Source of the DNA: Paracoccaceae bacterium
Lineage (GTDB): Bacteria > Pseudomonadota > Alphaproteobacteria > Rhodobacterales > Rhodobacteraceae
Reading direction: 5' to 3'
Assembly: GCA_029243395.1 (NCBI GenBank)
Contig: JAQWSE010000005.1
Coordinates: forward strand, 62,001-126,000
Length of the DNA stretch: 64,000 nt
The position numbers were made by a program, and so were the translations under genes. Below are positions 37,794 through 46,880 of the stretch, one piece after another; positions within the stretch are counted from its first letter, which is position 1; each line of letters opens with the position of its first letter. The notes below the pieces were generated by a model that saw only the letters and a list, made by a program, of their open reading frames with translations, was not told the DNA's origin and ran no database searches.

Positions 37794-38258
37794 TTATTGT
37801 TCAACCATCATTGCTGTAAAGTCTGATTCCGTCACTAAATTCTTACCAACCATTGCTCTACCAGAAAACTTCCAAGTTTTGCCTCTATTCCTAACAACAT
37901 TTACGACCAAATTTAAGACATCACCAGGTTCAACAGGTTTTCTAAATTTTGCTCGATCTATACTTAAGAAATACACCAAAAAGTTATGATCAACTAACCC
38001 TAGAGACTTTGCTACCAGGACGGCTGCAGTTTGAGCCATGGCTTCAACAATAAGAACTCCTGGCATTATTGGTTGCTCTGGAAAATGTCCGGGAAAGTGA
38101 GGTTCATTGCATGTAACATTCTTAATCCCAGTTGCGGTGACACCCTCAGCCAAGTTAATGACCTTGTCAATCATAAGAAAAGGATACCTATGTGGGATCA
38201 TTCGCTTTATATCATTGAGGTTAATAATCACGTCACTCCTATCATCACTAGCTACCAT
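37794..38258 (-). CDS. fabZ: 3-hydroxyacyl-ACP dehydratase FabZ
   Basis: Hotdog-fold dehydratase of fatty acid elongation. The catalytic His is in HRYPFLMIDKV and the catalytic Glu in MPGVLIVEAMAQTAA. ITNVTCNEPHFPGHFP-like residues (NVTCNEPHFPGHFPEQPIMPG) are intact. Length (154 aa) is normal. It sits between skp and lpxA; lpxD, usually next to fabZ on the bamA side, is missing here. Confidence 0.97.
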   Translation of the reverse strand: MVASDDRSDVIINLNDIKRMIPHRYPFLMIDKVINLAEGVTATGIKNVTCNEPHFPGHFPEQPIMPGVLIVEAMAQTAAVLVAKSLGLVDHNFLVYFLSIDRAKFRKPVEPGDVLNLVVNVVRNRGKTWKFSGRAMVGKNLVTESDFTAMMVEQ

Positions 38259-38277
38259 TCATTTTCCTTCCAAAAAA

Positions 38278-38901
38278 CTATTGTAAAGTTATATTGTTCA
38301 ATAATTCTTCAATATTGTAATAGGAAGTATTCATCTGAGAAATCACTCTATCCGTAATATTTATTCTAGAGTCAACAATAACAGATCGAAAGGCTTGGCT
38401 ATCAATATCAATTACGATGGAAGCTCCATAAACCTGCATAAACTTCTCTACAACTGGAATTATATAAATGTCACGAAAATCTCTTTTCCATTTATTGAAT
38501 CTCTGTTTGATTACCTGCTCCTTTTGTCTTTGATTAAGGCGCTCTATTTCTACTCTCCTATCAAAATCTTCCGACAATTTAACAAACTCTTCTGATGACA
38601 TACTCAAACGATCTTTTGTCAGCTTTTGTTCTTCCTCAACAAAATAACTTTCAACTTGATCTGCCTCTATTCGTAGTATCTCCTCACTCTCTTGCAGTTT
38701 TTTAATTAAAGCTTTACCCAATTCAGTTGAATAAAAAATTTTGTCGTTTGAAATCACTAGGATGCTTCGTCTTAAGTTTTCTTGAAAGTTATTACTTTCA
38801 ACCGGAACAGTCTTAGTCTGTGCTATAATCTTACCTGATCCCAAGAGTAAAACAGAGAAACCAGTCAGCACAACCAAAAAAATCTTAAAAAATGAACTCA
38901 C
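38278..38901 (-). CDS. skp: OmpH/Skp-family periplasmic chaperone
   Basis: Periplasmic holdase for unfolded outer-membrane proteins delivered to BamA. A signal peptide covers about 1-28 (FKIFLVVLTGFSVLLLGSGKIIAQ). A central Glu/Lys/Gln-rich helical region (about 68-145) would form the tentacle arms, followed by a beta-rich trimer body. It lies 8 bp downstream of bamA, the standard position. Length (207 aa) is slightly long for Skp. Confidence 0.85.
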   Translation of the reverse strand: MSSFFKIFLVVLTGFSVLLLGSGKIIAQTKTVPVESNNFQENLRRSILVISNDKIFYSTELGKALIKKLQESEEILRIEADQVESYFVEEEQKLTKDRLSMSSEEFVKLSEDFDRRVEIERLNQRQKEQVIKQRFNKWKRDFRDIYIIPVVEKFMQVYGASIVIDIDSQAFRSVIVDSRINITDRVISQMNTSYYNIEELLNNITLQ

Positions 38902-38909
38902 TTCCAGAC

Positions 38910-41216
38910 CTAAAACTGCGATGCAAGGTTAAAGCTGAAGTTCTCTGTTTTGTCTATACCTGACAAATATTGTTGAGGTTTAGCCCAATTAAATTGTAAT
39001 GGGCCTATAGGCGTGGACCAATATAGAGTAAAACCAATAGAGCTCCTAATGTGGCTGTCCATACTCTTTAGATTGGATTCATCTATCACTAATTTTTTAT
39101 CATCATAATTTAAACCCCATAAAGAACCAGCCTCCGCAAACAAACCACCATAAAATCCCAATTCCTCAGGTAAACCAATTGGAAAATTTGCCTCTAGGCG
39201 ACTAACTGCATATTTCTCTCCCCCAAGTGGCTCACTTCCTTCTCTTGGACCTATTTCACCGTATTGAAAGCCTCTAAGTCGCTGCCCACCTAATGAAAAT
39301 CTATCGATAGTTCTAGAAAAGCCCTTTTGCATCTGAATTAACCCACCTTCTAACTCACCCGTGATAGTTAATTTGTCATTTAAGAAGGAGTTATAAAACT
39401 TTCCTCTTGCCGATCCTTTTACAAATGTATGGTTGCCCCCCAGCCCAGAAAGGGACAAATCAGACATAAATAAATACCCACTAGATGGTTTGATAATAGA
39501 ATTTCTCTTGTCATTAATATAATTTAGGGTGATTCCAGCATTTGAGAGAGTTCCGGCATCATCTTTCAAAATTAATGAGGTGGTATCATCTGGCACCAGA
39601 ATTTTCTCTTCTGACAACTTAAAAGAAGTTGTCAGCCGACTATCTGGTCCAAGACTGAAGCCAAATCCTGTCCTAACTGAACTCTCGTTAGCGGTATAAG
39701 AAGACTGCTTAGGTTCAACATCTAAATACATAAAATCGATGCTAGCAGATAAATCTCGGTTCAAAACTGCTGGTTCTGTAAAACCGAACTTCACACGCTT
39801 ATTACTTGGCGAGGTTAAGACTTCGAACAAAAGCCGCTGTCCTTTACCAAGGAAGTTTCTTTCAGACAATGATATAGTGCCAGACACTTCTGTATCTGTA
39901 GAATACCCAGCACCAAAATTTAAAGATCCTGTTGGAGCTTCCTCAACTTCGACAGTTACTATTGCTTTTTCTGAACTACTTCCCGGAGAAACAGAAACTT
40001 CTAGTTCTTTAAAAAATCCTAGTGCCCTAAGTTTTTCCTCGGTTTTACGTATTAAGACTGGATTGAAAGCATCACCTTCAGAAATTGAAAACTCTCTTCT
40101 AATCACCCGATCTAATGTTTGATTATTACCTTTAATATCAATCCTTTCGACAAATAAGCTAGGACCATTTTCAATCACAAATACAATATTTAAAGAAGTT
40201 GGATCTTCTGTTTTCTTCTTTTCAATAGTTACTTGAGCAAAAGAAAATCCCTGATTATTGGCTTTTTTTTCCAATTTTTTTAATAATCGCTCTATTTTGG
40301 AACCAATATAAAGATCACCTTCTTTAATGGATATTAGTGGATAAAAGAGCTTGGGGTCTAAGCCAGCTATATTGCTAATTATTTCAAAGCCAGAAATCGT
40401 AACTCTACTTCCTTCAAAAATACTATATGTTAAATTAAAGTTCTTCCAATCATTTGAAAGGGAACCAACAGAACTGGTTACCTTAGCGCTAGCAAAACCC
40501 CTATCACGATAAAATTCTTCTATAGCATTTCTATCTTCCTCCTGCCTATGTTCAGAATAATCATCCGAAGTGGATATAAATGAAAATAAATTCTTCTGTG
40601 ATGAAGCGATCACTGACCTCAATCTAGCATCAGTAAAATAATTGTTACCGATAAAGCTTATTGATTTGATTTCTGTTCTTGGTCCTTCATCAATCTCAAA
40701 TAACAAACCAAGTCCTTTTCCTTCTAGGAGAACTTTTTTTGGAGAAACTTTAGCATTGAATCTACCCTTTTCTCTATATAACTGTAGTAATTGTCTAACA
40801 TCCTCATCAACTATTCCCGCACTATACGTACTGCGAGCCTTGCTTTTTACTATCTGACTCAAGAATGATGTTTTAAATATCTTGTTTCCTTCAAAGCCGA
40901 CTACATCAAGAAAAGGATTCTCTAAAACAGTAATTACCAGGCGATTACCAACTGGATTAATTTGAACATCTTGAAACAACCCTGAATCACTTAATCGCCT
41001 AAACCCGTCATTTATGTCTCGAGCCGAAAGATTTTTTTTTGTCGAAAGTCCCGAAAGAGCCTTAACAGTGTCTGCTGAAATCTCTGAATTACCTGATACT
41101 ACTATTTGATTAACCTTGAATTGGCTGAATGCATTCCCAGAAAAAATCAAAAAGAAAGCAATAATAAAAACGATTTTTCGTTTATAATAATAGAATGAAG
41201 GCCTGCTCATTTTCAA
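38910..41216 (-). CDS. bamA: Outer membrane protein assembly factor BamA
   Basis: Essential Omp85 insertase. A signal peptide (about 10-31, IVFIIAFFLIFSGNAFSQ) is followed by five POTRA domains (about 32-430, beginning FKVNQIVVSGN and ending EEAPTGSLNFGAGYS). The barrel contains the FSLGGQRLRGFQYGEIGPR motif (VRGF/Y equivalent in L6) and ends in Phe (FNLASQF), the outer-membrane sorting signal. Length (768 aa) is normal. It lies between rseP and skp. Confidence 0.97.
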   Translation of the reverse strand: MKMSRPSFYYYKRKIVFIIAFFLIFSGNAFSQFKVNQIVVSGNSEISADTVKALSGLSTKKNLSARDINDGFRRLSDSGLFQDVQINPVGNRLVITVLENPFLDVVGFEGNKIFKTSFLSQIVKSKARSTYSAGIVDEDVRQLLQLYREKGRFNAKVSPKKVLLEGKGLGLLFEIDEGPRTEIKSISFIGNNYFTDARLRSVIASSQKNLFSFISTSDDYSEHRQEEDRNAIEEFYRDRGFASAKVTSSVGSLSNDWKNFNLTYSIFEGSRVTISGFEIISNIAGLDPKLFYPLISIKEGDLYIGSKIERLLKKLEKKANNQGFSFAQVTIEKKKTEDPTSLNIVFVIENGPSLFVERIDIKGNNQTLDRVIRREFSISEGDAFNPVLIRKTEEKLRALGFFKELEVSVSPGSSSEKAIVTVEVEEAPTGSLNFGAGYSTDTEVSGTISLSERNFLGKGQRLLFEVLTSPSNKRVKFGFTEPAVLNRDLSASIDFMYLDVEPKQSSYTANESSVRTGFGFSLGPDSRLTTSFKLSEEKILVPDDTTSLILKDDAGTLSNAGITLNYINDKRNSIIKPSSGYLFMSDLSLSGLGGNHTFVKGSARGKFYNSFLNDKLTITGELEGGLIQMQKGFSRTIDRFSLGGQRLRGFQYGEIGPREGSEPLGGEKYAVSRLEANFPIGLPEELGFYGGLFAEAGSLWGLNYDDKKLVIDESNLKSMDSHIRSSIGFTLYWSTPIGPLQFNWAKPQQYLSGIDKTENFSFNLASQF

Positions 41217-41260
41217 TATACCTCAGAATTAATCGATCAAAATAACTATACCAACAATTG

Positions 41261-42592
41261 TCATAAAATTATACGCATTAAATCATTGTATGTTGCAAAT
41301 AACATTAAACTCAACAATAAGGCTAGCCCAAACATCATGAATACTTGCATAAATCCCTCTGAAGGGGCGGAACCAGACAACTTTTCATAAATTAGAAGAA
41401 TTAGATGCCCTCCGTCCAAAATGGGTAAAGGAAATAGGTTAATAACAGCAATTCCAGTAGAGATTAAAGCAACAAGGCTAAAGAATGGCACAAGACCGCC
41501 TTTTGATACATCTGTAATTGCATGCGCTATGCCGACAGGGCCGGTGAGATTTGCCGCACTTATTGAGCCCTTTACCATTTCAATTAACCCTTTTATGGAA
41601 CCATAAATTACTCTCCAAGTAGTAAATAATCCCCATTTAAAACACGTTACTATATCTGGTGTAATTCGTTCTGGTTCTAACGCAAATCCACCAATGATCC
41701 CAATTCTAACTGTTTCCTTTAAACTACCGTCTTCCATTTCTATAGGTCGATTTTGAGGAGTAAGAGTTTTTTGAATTTCAATTCCATCTCTCCAAATATC
41801 CAAAACGAGTGGTTCTCCTGCTGAGCTTTCCACAAAGGCTTTAATTTCTGAAAATGAAGAAATTCTAGTTTTATTAATTCTTAGAATTAAATCTCCAATC
41901 TCAATACCGGCCCGAGAAGATGGCGATAGCATTTCTATATCTTTAACTATTGGTGGAAAAAGATTCAGAGCTGTGACTATTAAATTTCTATCACCTCTCT
42001 TGAGCTTCACTTCAAAAGCTTCATCAGTTCTCTTTTTTCCATACTGGAGTAAAATGTCCGAAAAACTATTTGTTGGGACCCCATTCACAGATAAGATTAT
42101 ATCTCCCTTCTTTATATTCAAATTTTGATTAGGTGTGGTTTTTACCTCACCTATGACAGGTTGATCATTTATTATGCCACTAAAATATACCAGTATTGAA
42201 AAAACTAATATTGAAAAAATCATGTTTGTAAAAGGTCCGGCTAAAACTGTTAGTGCTCTTGCTTTAATTGATGCATTATAAAATTGCTTGGCTGACGAAT
42301 CTTCCTTATTAGAACTCTTTCTAATGGAGGCAGGATCAGAATCTCCAGTAAATTTAACAAAGCCACCTAGAGGAATAGCACACAGTTTCCAAATCACACC
42401 GGACCCGTCTTGAAACCAAATGATTTTTGGTCCAAAACCTATACTAAACTCTTTAACTCCTATTCCACATTTTTTGCCTATGTAGAAATGTCCAAATTCA
42501 TGTACGAAAATGACTAATGAAAAGGCGCCCACAACAGACAACACACTAATCACTGAAAATCCTAAAAATTCAAACAGAATAATTCTCCTCAA
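41261..42592 (-). CDS. rseP: Site-2 intramembrane zinc metalloprotease RseP
   Basis: Multi-pass protease of regulated intramembrane proteolysis. The zinc-binding HEFGH lies in the first transmembrane helix (VIFVHEFGHFYIGKKCGIGVKEFSIGFGPK). PDZ-like segments occupy about 140-290, and the LDG motif is in NLFPLPILDGGHL near the C-terminus. Its start overlaps the dxr stop by 4 bp. The usual E. coli substrate (anti-sigma RseA) is not in the window, so the target is unknown. Confidence 0.95.
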   Translation of the reverse strand: MRRIILFEFLGFSVISVLSVVGAFSLVIFVHEFGHFYIGKKCGIGVKEFSIGFGPKIIWFQDGSGVIWKLCAIPLGGFVKFTGDSDPASIRKSSNKEDSSAKQFYNASIKARALTVLAGPFTNMIFSILVFSILVYFSGIINDQPVIGEVKTTPNQNLNIKKGDIILSVNGVPTNSFSDILLQYGKKRTDEAFEVKLKRGDRNLIVTALNLFPPIVKDIEMLSPSSRAGIEIGDLILRINKTRISSFSEIKAFVESSAGEPLVLDIWRDGIEIQKTLTPQNRPIEMEDGSLKETVRIGIIGGFALEPERITPDIVTCFKWGLFTTWRVIYGSIKGLIEMVKGSISAANLTGPVGIAHAITDVSKGGLVPFFSLVALISTGIAVINLFPLPILDGGHLILLIYEKLSGSAPSEGFMQVFMMFGLALLLSLMLFATYNDLMRIIL

Positions 42593-43761
42593 TTGCTATT
42601 TAACTTTATTTCATTCGTTATCTGTCTGGTCCAGCTATTTATGTTCTTAACCTCGTCCAGAGATTCTGGAATTTTATGCTCTAATTTGTTTATATCTGGC
42701 ATCATCAAGACTTTTTCTACCAACCTAGTCATATCTAAAAAGCCTATTTCTCCTGAAATAAACCGATCCAGGGCTACTTCCTTAGCTGCATTAAAAACCG
42801 CTCCTAAGCTACCATCGGTTTTTAATATCCACCTTGCCAACCTTAATGCAGGAAATTTACTATGATCTACTGCTTGAAATGTTAGTTTTGCTTGAGCAGC
42901 AAAGTCAATTTCACTTAAAGGCATTGTTTTCCTATCAGGATAATTCATAGTATATGCGATAGCATATTTCATATCATGAGGGCCAAGCTGAGCTAAAGTA
43001 GCATTGTCATGGAAAGAAACCATTGAATGAATAATTGATTCTGGATGAATAATAACGTCTAGCTGGTTGCCATTTAAATTGAAAAAATATTTAGCTTCAA
43101 TAAGTTCTAGGGCTTTATTAAACATGGTAGCGCTATCGATAGAAATTCTCTTTCCCATACTCCAAGTAGGATGTACCAGAGCTTGATCCAAAGTTGCATT
43201 TTCCATATCTCTTAATGAGCAATTTAGGAAAGGGCCACCGCTGGCGGTTAAAGTTACTTTTCTGACCGTACTAATATCTTCACCCTTCAAACACTGAAAT
43301 ATGGCATTATGCTCGCTATCAACGGGTAGCAAAGTCGTTCCATACATCTTGGCTGTATCATTTACAATTTTTCCAGCACATACTAGTGACTCTTTATTTG
43401 CTATCGCAACTGTTTTACAATATTTAATAGACTCTAAGGTAGGGGGTACACCATGAAAGCCTATAATGGCTGATAAAACCCAATCCGATTTCATCTGGGC
43501 TGTTTCCAATATTGCATCTGCACCCGCACAAACTTCAATCCCATGAGATGAAAGTCTATCCTTTAATTCAGGCATGTGTTTATGATTGGCTGTCACAACT
43601 CGTTCAACTTTAAATTCGATAGCATCCTTACATAATTGATCAATATTATCGTTTCCTGTAATTGCTTTAACTTGTAAAGAGTGGCTTTCACTTCGGCTCC
43701 TTATTACCTCTAAGGCATTCTGTCCTATAGAGCCGGTTGCTCCAAAAATAATTATGTCCAT
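42589..43761 (-). CDS. dxr: 1-deoxy-D-xylulose 5-phosphate reductoisomerase
   Basis: Second step of the MEP isoprenoid pathway. The NADPH motif GATGSIGQNALEVI is at the N-terminus. IANKESLVCAG, the metal-binding VDSEHNAIFQCL, LTASGGPF and HPTWSMGKRISIDSATMFNKALE-type active-site residues are intact. Length (390 aa) is normal. It is 21 bp after cdsA and overlaps rseP by 4 bp. Confidence 0.97.
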   Translation of the reverse strand: MDIIIFGATGSIGQNALEVIRSRSESHSLQVKAITGNDNIDQLCKDAIEFKVERVVTANHKHMPELKDRLSSHGIEVCAGADAILETAQMKSDWVLSAIIGFHGVPPTLESIKYCKTVAIANKESLVCAGKIVNDTAKMYGTTLLPVDSEHNAIFQCLKGEDISTVRKVTLTASGGPFLNCSLRDMENATLDQALVHPTWSMGKRISIDSATMFNKALELIEAKYFFNLNGNQLDVIIHPESIIHSMVSFHDNATLAQLGPHDMKYAIAYTMNYPDRKTMPLSEIDFAAQAKLTFQAVDHSKFPALRLARWILKTDGSLGAVFNAAKEVALDRFISGEIGFLDMTRLVEKVLMMPDINKLEHKIPESLDEVKNINSWTRQITNEIKLNSN

Positions 43762-43782
43762 AAACTTTGCTAACTATCTAAC

Positions 43783-44553
43783 CTAAATTCCAAAACCAAG
43801 AGCAATCATCAAACTATAGCCGAAAGTCGCTCCTAAAATAGAGTCTAATCTATCGAATATTCCTCCATGACCTGGGATAAGTGTGCCACTATCATTCATA
43901 GCCAACCTTCGCTTAGCATAACTTTCTAATAAATCACCTATTTGAGCACAAGCGCATACCAGTATAACTAATATAAACTCTAGAATCAAATTTTCAGAAA
44001 AGCCTCTAAAGAATAAAAACCAACCAAATGTTGCTAAAATAAATGCACCTAAAGAGCCTTCCAAAGTTTTATTGGGTGAAAATTTAGGAGCTAGTTTATT
44101 TCTACCAAAAATCTTCCCAAAGATATAACCACCAGTATCTGAAGCAATAACTACCATTAAAAGAAAAGCGGGTTGATGAGTATTTAAACCCTCCGGTATC
44201 TCACATATAATTTTTAGGAAAAGATATTGAGACACAAAAATATAAGAAACTGTTGTCAGTCGAAACCATCTGAGTTCCTTAGGATGAAGACTAATAATCG
44301 ATACTACGGCTAAAAACAATATAGTTACTACCATGTTATCCAAAAAAAAAGGACAGGCTAGACCAATTAATGGCAGAGCCAACAGGGCTTTGTTATTTCT
44401 ATATCCCCCAATTCCCTTTAAAGTTTCCAGATAAAGCAGTAAACCAACTAGACCCGAAAGAACAGAAACTGCCTTAGGGCCAATATAAAACGCTAGAAAC
44501 ACTATTAATAATAAAATAGACGCAGAAATTAATCTCAGAGAAAAATTTGACAA
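43783..44553 (-). CDS. cdsA: Phosphatidate cytidylyltransferase
   Basis: Makes CDP-diacylglycerol for all phospholipids. Several transmembrane helices span the protein, and the C-terminal signature NDSGTLIPGHGGIFDRLDS is nearly canonical (Asn replaces the usual Lys before DSG). DTGGYIFGKIFGRNKLAPKFSPNKTLEGSLGA is also family typical. Length (256 aa) fits. It begins 5 bp after the frr stop; the uppS gene normally between frr and cdsA is absent. Confidence 0.95.
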   Translation of the reverse strand: MSNFSLRLISASILLLIVFLAFYIGPKAVSVLSGLVGLLLYLETLKGIGGYRNNKALLALPLIGLACPFFLDNMVVTILFLAVVSIISLHPKELRWFRLTTVSYIFVSQYLFLKIICEIPEGLNTHQPAFLLMVVIASDTGGYIFGKIFGRNKLAPKFSPNKTLEGSLGAFILATFGWFLFFRGFSENLILEFILVILVCACAQIGDLLESYAKRRLAMNDSGTLIPGHGGIFDRLDSILGATFGYSLMIALGFGI

Positions 44554-44558
44554 TCTTG

Positions 44559-45119
44559 CTATACTTTCAATATGTCTTCCTGCTTTAGTCTCAATAGTTC
44601 GTCAATTTGGGCGATAAATGTGTCTGTAAGTTTTTGAACTTCATCGGCCCAGAATTTTTCATCATCTTCCGATATGCCGTCTTGTTTAAGCCTTTTAATC
44701 TTATCCATACCGTCTTTTCGAACATTCCTTACAGCTACTTTACCTTGCTCTGCAAATTGAGCTGCTAACTTTGACAATTCTTTTCTTCTCTCCTCATTTA
44801 ATTCAGGGATTGGCAGCCTCATTAATGTACCTTCCGTGACAGGATTTATCCCAAGACCAGATGTCATTATAGCTTTTTCCACCGCTTCAACATTGCCCTT
44901 ATCCCAAACATTGATAGTAAGCAATCTAGGTTCAGGAACATTGATTGTTGCACATTGATTGACCGGCATTTTTGATCCATAAACTTCTAGATATATATTA
45001 TCCAAAATTGACGCTGATGCCCTTCCCGTGCGAAGAGTTTGGAAATCTCCCCGAACAGATTCCAAAGCTCCACCCATCCGTTTTGTTATATTAGCTATGT
45101 CAAATTCCGATTCACTCAT
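44559..45119 (-). CDS. frr: Ribosome recycling factor
   Basis: Splits post-termination ribosomes with EF-G. The family core is present: LRTGRASASILDNIYLEVYGSKMPVNQCATINVPEPRLLTI, GINPVTEGTLMRLPIPELNEERRKEL, and AVRNVRKDGMDKIKRL. Length (186 aa) is exact for the family. It is 7 bp after pyrH and 5 bp before cdsA, in the normal rpsB-tsf-pyrH-frr order. Confidence 0.98.
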   Translation of the reverse strand: MSESEFDIANITKRMGGALESVRGDFQTLRTGRASASILDNIYLEVYGSKMPVNQCATINVPEPRLLTINVWDKGNVEAVEKAIMTSGLGINPVTEGTLMRLPIPELNEERRKELSKLAAQFAEQGKVAVRNVRKDGMDKIKRLKQDGISEDDEKFWADEVQKLTDTFIAQIDELLRLKQEDILKV

Positions 45120-45126
45120 TTAGACC

Positions 45127-45861
45127 TCACTGATTTGGAGAAGGTTTAACCAATGTAAATTTACCCTCACCTTGAACTACTTCTTTCATTCCCCCCTCCT
45201 TCTTGAGTGAAAAAACAACAATGGGTATCTTGTTGTCTCTAGCCAAAGCAATAGCAGATGCATCCATTACCTTTAAATTTTTTTGCAAAATTAAATCATA
45301 TGATACATTATCATATCTAACAGCATTTGCATGTTTTTTAGGATCTTTATCATAAATTCCATCTACTTGTGTTCCCTTAAATATGGCTTGACACTGCATT
45401 TCTGTAGCCCTGAGAGTAGCAGCAGTGTCAGTTGTAAAATAAGGATTACCTGTTCCAGCAGCAAAAATGCACACACGTTTTTTTTCAAGATGCCTTACTG
45501 CTCGTCTCCTAATGTAAGGTTCACAAATCTGGTCAACTGAGATAGCTGACATTACCCTTGTATATACACCATGCCTTTCCAATGCAGACTGCATAGCCAA
45601 TGCATTCATAATAGTTGCCAACATGCCCATATAATCTGCTGTTGTTCTTTCCATCCCCTTAGCACTACCTTGAAGGCCTCTAAAAATGTTCCCCCCCCCA
45701 ATAACTAGACAAACCTCTACTCCTAGTTTGTGAACTCCTATAATTTCTTGAGCAACACGCTCAACTGTAGGTGGATCTAGGCCAAATTGAGATTCTCCCA
45801 TTAAGGCTTCGCCAGAAATTTTGATAAGTACTCTGGAATATTTGCCTTCGATAGTATTGAT
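45127..45861 (-). CDS. pyrH: Uridylate kinase, probably initiated at a non-canonical ATC codon
   Basis: UMP kinase of pyrimidine nucleotide synthesis, a hexameric amino-acid-kinase-fold enzyme. The first strand and phosphate loop, [17 protein letters not shown], are encoded from about 45831 down to 45793. Later motifs are [45 protein letters not shown] and YDKDPKKH. The first ATG in frame (45801) falls inside the phosphate loop and would delete the first strand. The frame is open back to a TAG at 45873-45871, with no ATG, GTG or TTG. An ATC at 45861 lies 6 nt after AGGAG and gives 244 aa, the family length. Initiation at ATC is my inference; a base error turning ATG to ATC is the alternative. 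Confidence 0.9.
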   Translation of the reverse strand: MNTIEGKYSRVLIKISGEALMGESQFGLDPPTVERVAQEIIGVHKLGVEVCLVIGGGNIFRGLQGSAKGMERTTADYMGMLATIMNALAMQSALERHGVYTRVMSAISVDQICEPYIRRRAVRHLEKKRVCIFAAGTGNPYFTTDTAATLRATEMQCQAIFKGTQVDGIYDKDPKKHANAVRYDNVSYDLILQKNLKVMDASAIALARDNKIPIVVFSLKKEGGMKEVVQGEGKFTLVKPSPNQ

Positions 45862-45867
45862 TTTATT

Positions 45868-45872
45868 CTCCT
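45868..45872 (-). promoter_or_regulatory. Ribosome binding site that decides the pyrH start
   Basis: AGGAG on the minus strand, followed by AATAAA and then ATC at 45861. It is one of the clearest Shine-Dalgarno sequences in the window and has ideal spacing to a codon that is not a standard initiator. No other start codon lies within reach in the pyrH frame. Confidence 0.7.
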
Positions 45873-45914
45873 AACGAGCAAAGTGTTTTTTACTGGCTCG
45901 GATTATGCCAGATA

Positions 45915-46790
45915 CTAACTTAAAGCAGTCTTCTTAACTTCTTCCGCAAAATCCTCGATCGGTTTATCAATGCCCTCGCCTACTTCAAACCTAACATAAT
46001 CTAAGATTTCAACACCATTCTTTTTTACTACCTCTGAAATTTTGTTGTCCGGTTCTAAGACAAAATTCTGGTTAAGTAAGGTTACTTCGTTTACGAATTT
46101 CTTTAGTTTTCCCTTTACCATATTTTCGACTATTTCAGGTGGCTTACCACTATCTTTAGCCTGCTCCAAAAAGACATGTTTCTCCTTTTCCAATATACTG
46201 GAAGGTAGATCTTCTTCATTTAAACCCAAAGGATTGCACGCCGCAATATGCATGGCTATCTGCTTTCCCAATTCATCATTTTTAGCTGAAAGTGCGACAA
46301 GCACACCAATGTTACCCAAATTTTCAGCAACACTATTATGCACATATGAACTAATGAAATCAGAATTTATTTTCTGATAACGTCTTAGGCTTATTTTTTC
46401 CCCGATTGAAGCAACTTTCTCAGTCAATATTTCTTCCACTCTTCTACCCTGAATATCATTGTTTAAAACTTTGTCCAGAGTATCAAGATTCTTACTAGCA
46501 ATAAGAATAGAGGTTACCATGTTTTGGAATTCATCATTCTTAGCAACAAAATCGGTCTCACAATTTGCTTCGATTATTGACGCACTGTTTTTATCAATTT
46601 TTACGCCTACTAAACCTTCAGCTGCAATTCTGCCAGATTTTTTTTGAGCCTTAGCTAAACCTTTTTGTTTTAACCAGTCAGATGCTGTCTCAAAATCACC
46701 AGAAGTTTCCACCAAAGCCCTTTTTGCATCCATCATTCCCGCACCGGTGGCGTCTCTCAGGTCTTTTACCATTTTTGCGGTTACTGTCAT
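45915..46790 (-). CDS. tsf: Elongation factor Ts
   Basis: Guanine nucleotide exchange factor for EF-Tu. The N-terminal UBA-like domain has VKDLRDATGAGMMDAKRALVETSGDFETASDWLKQKGLAKA, and the core includes IEANCETDFVAKNDEFQNM, the EF-Tu contact region. Length (291 aa) is normal. It lies 90 bp after rpsB and 53 bp before the proposed pyrH start. Confidence 0.98.
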   Translation of the reverse strand: MTVTAKMVKDLRDATGAGMMDAKRALVETSGDFETASDWLKQKGLAKAQKKSGRIAAEGLVGVKIDKNSASIIEANCETDFVAKNDEFQNMVTSILIASKNLDTLDKVLNNDIQGRRVEEILTEKVASIGEKISLRRYQKINSDFISSYVHNSVAENLGNIGVLVALSAKNDELGKQIAMHIAACNPLGLNEEDLPSSILEKEKHVFLEQAKDSGKPPEIVENMVKGKLKKFVNEVTLLNQNFVLEPDNKISEVVKKNGVEILDYVRFEVGEGIDKPIEDFAEEVKKTALS

Positions 46791-46880
46791 ATCTGTATTA
46801 TTCTCCCTACTTTTTCAAAGATTAAAAGCATTCAAATTAAAAAACTTTCAGTCTTTTTCTTAACAAAAAACTTTTGTAAC

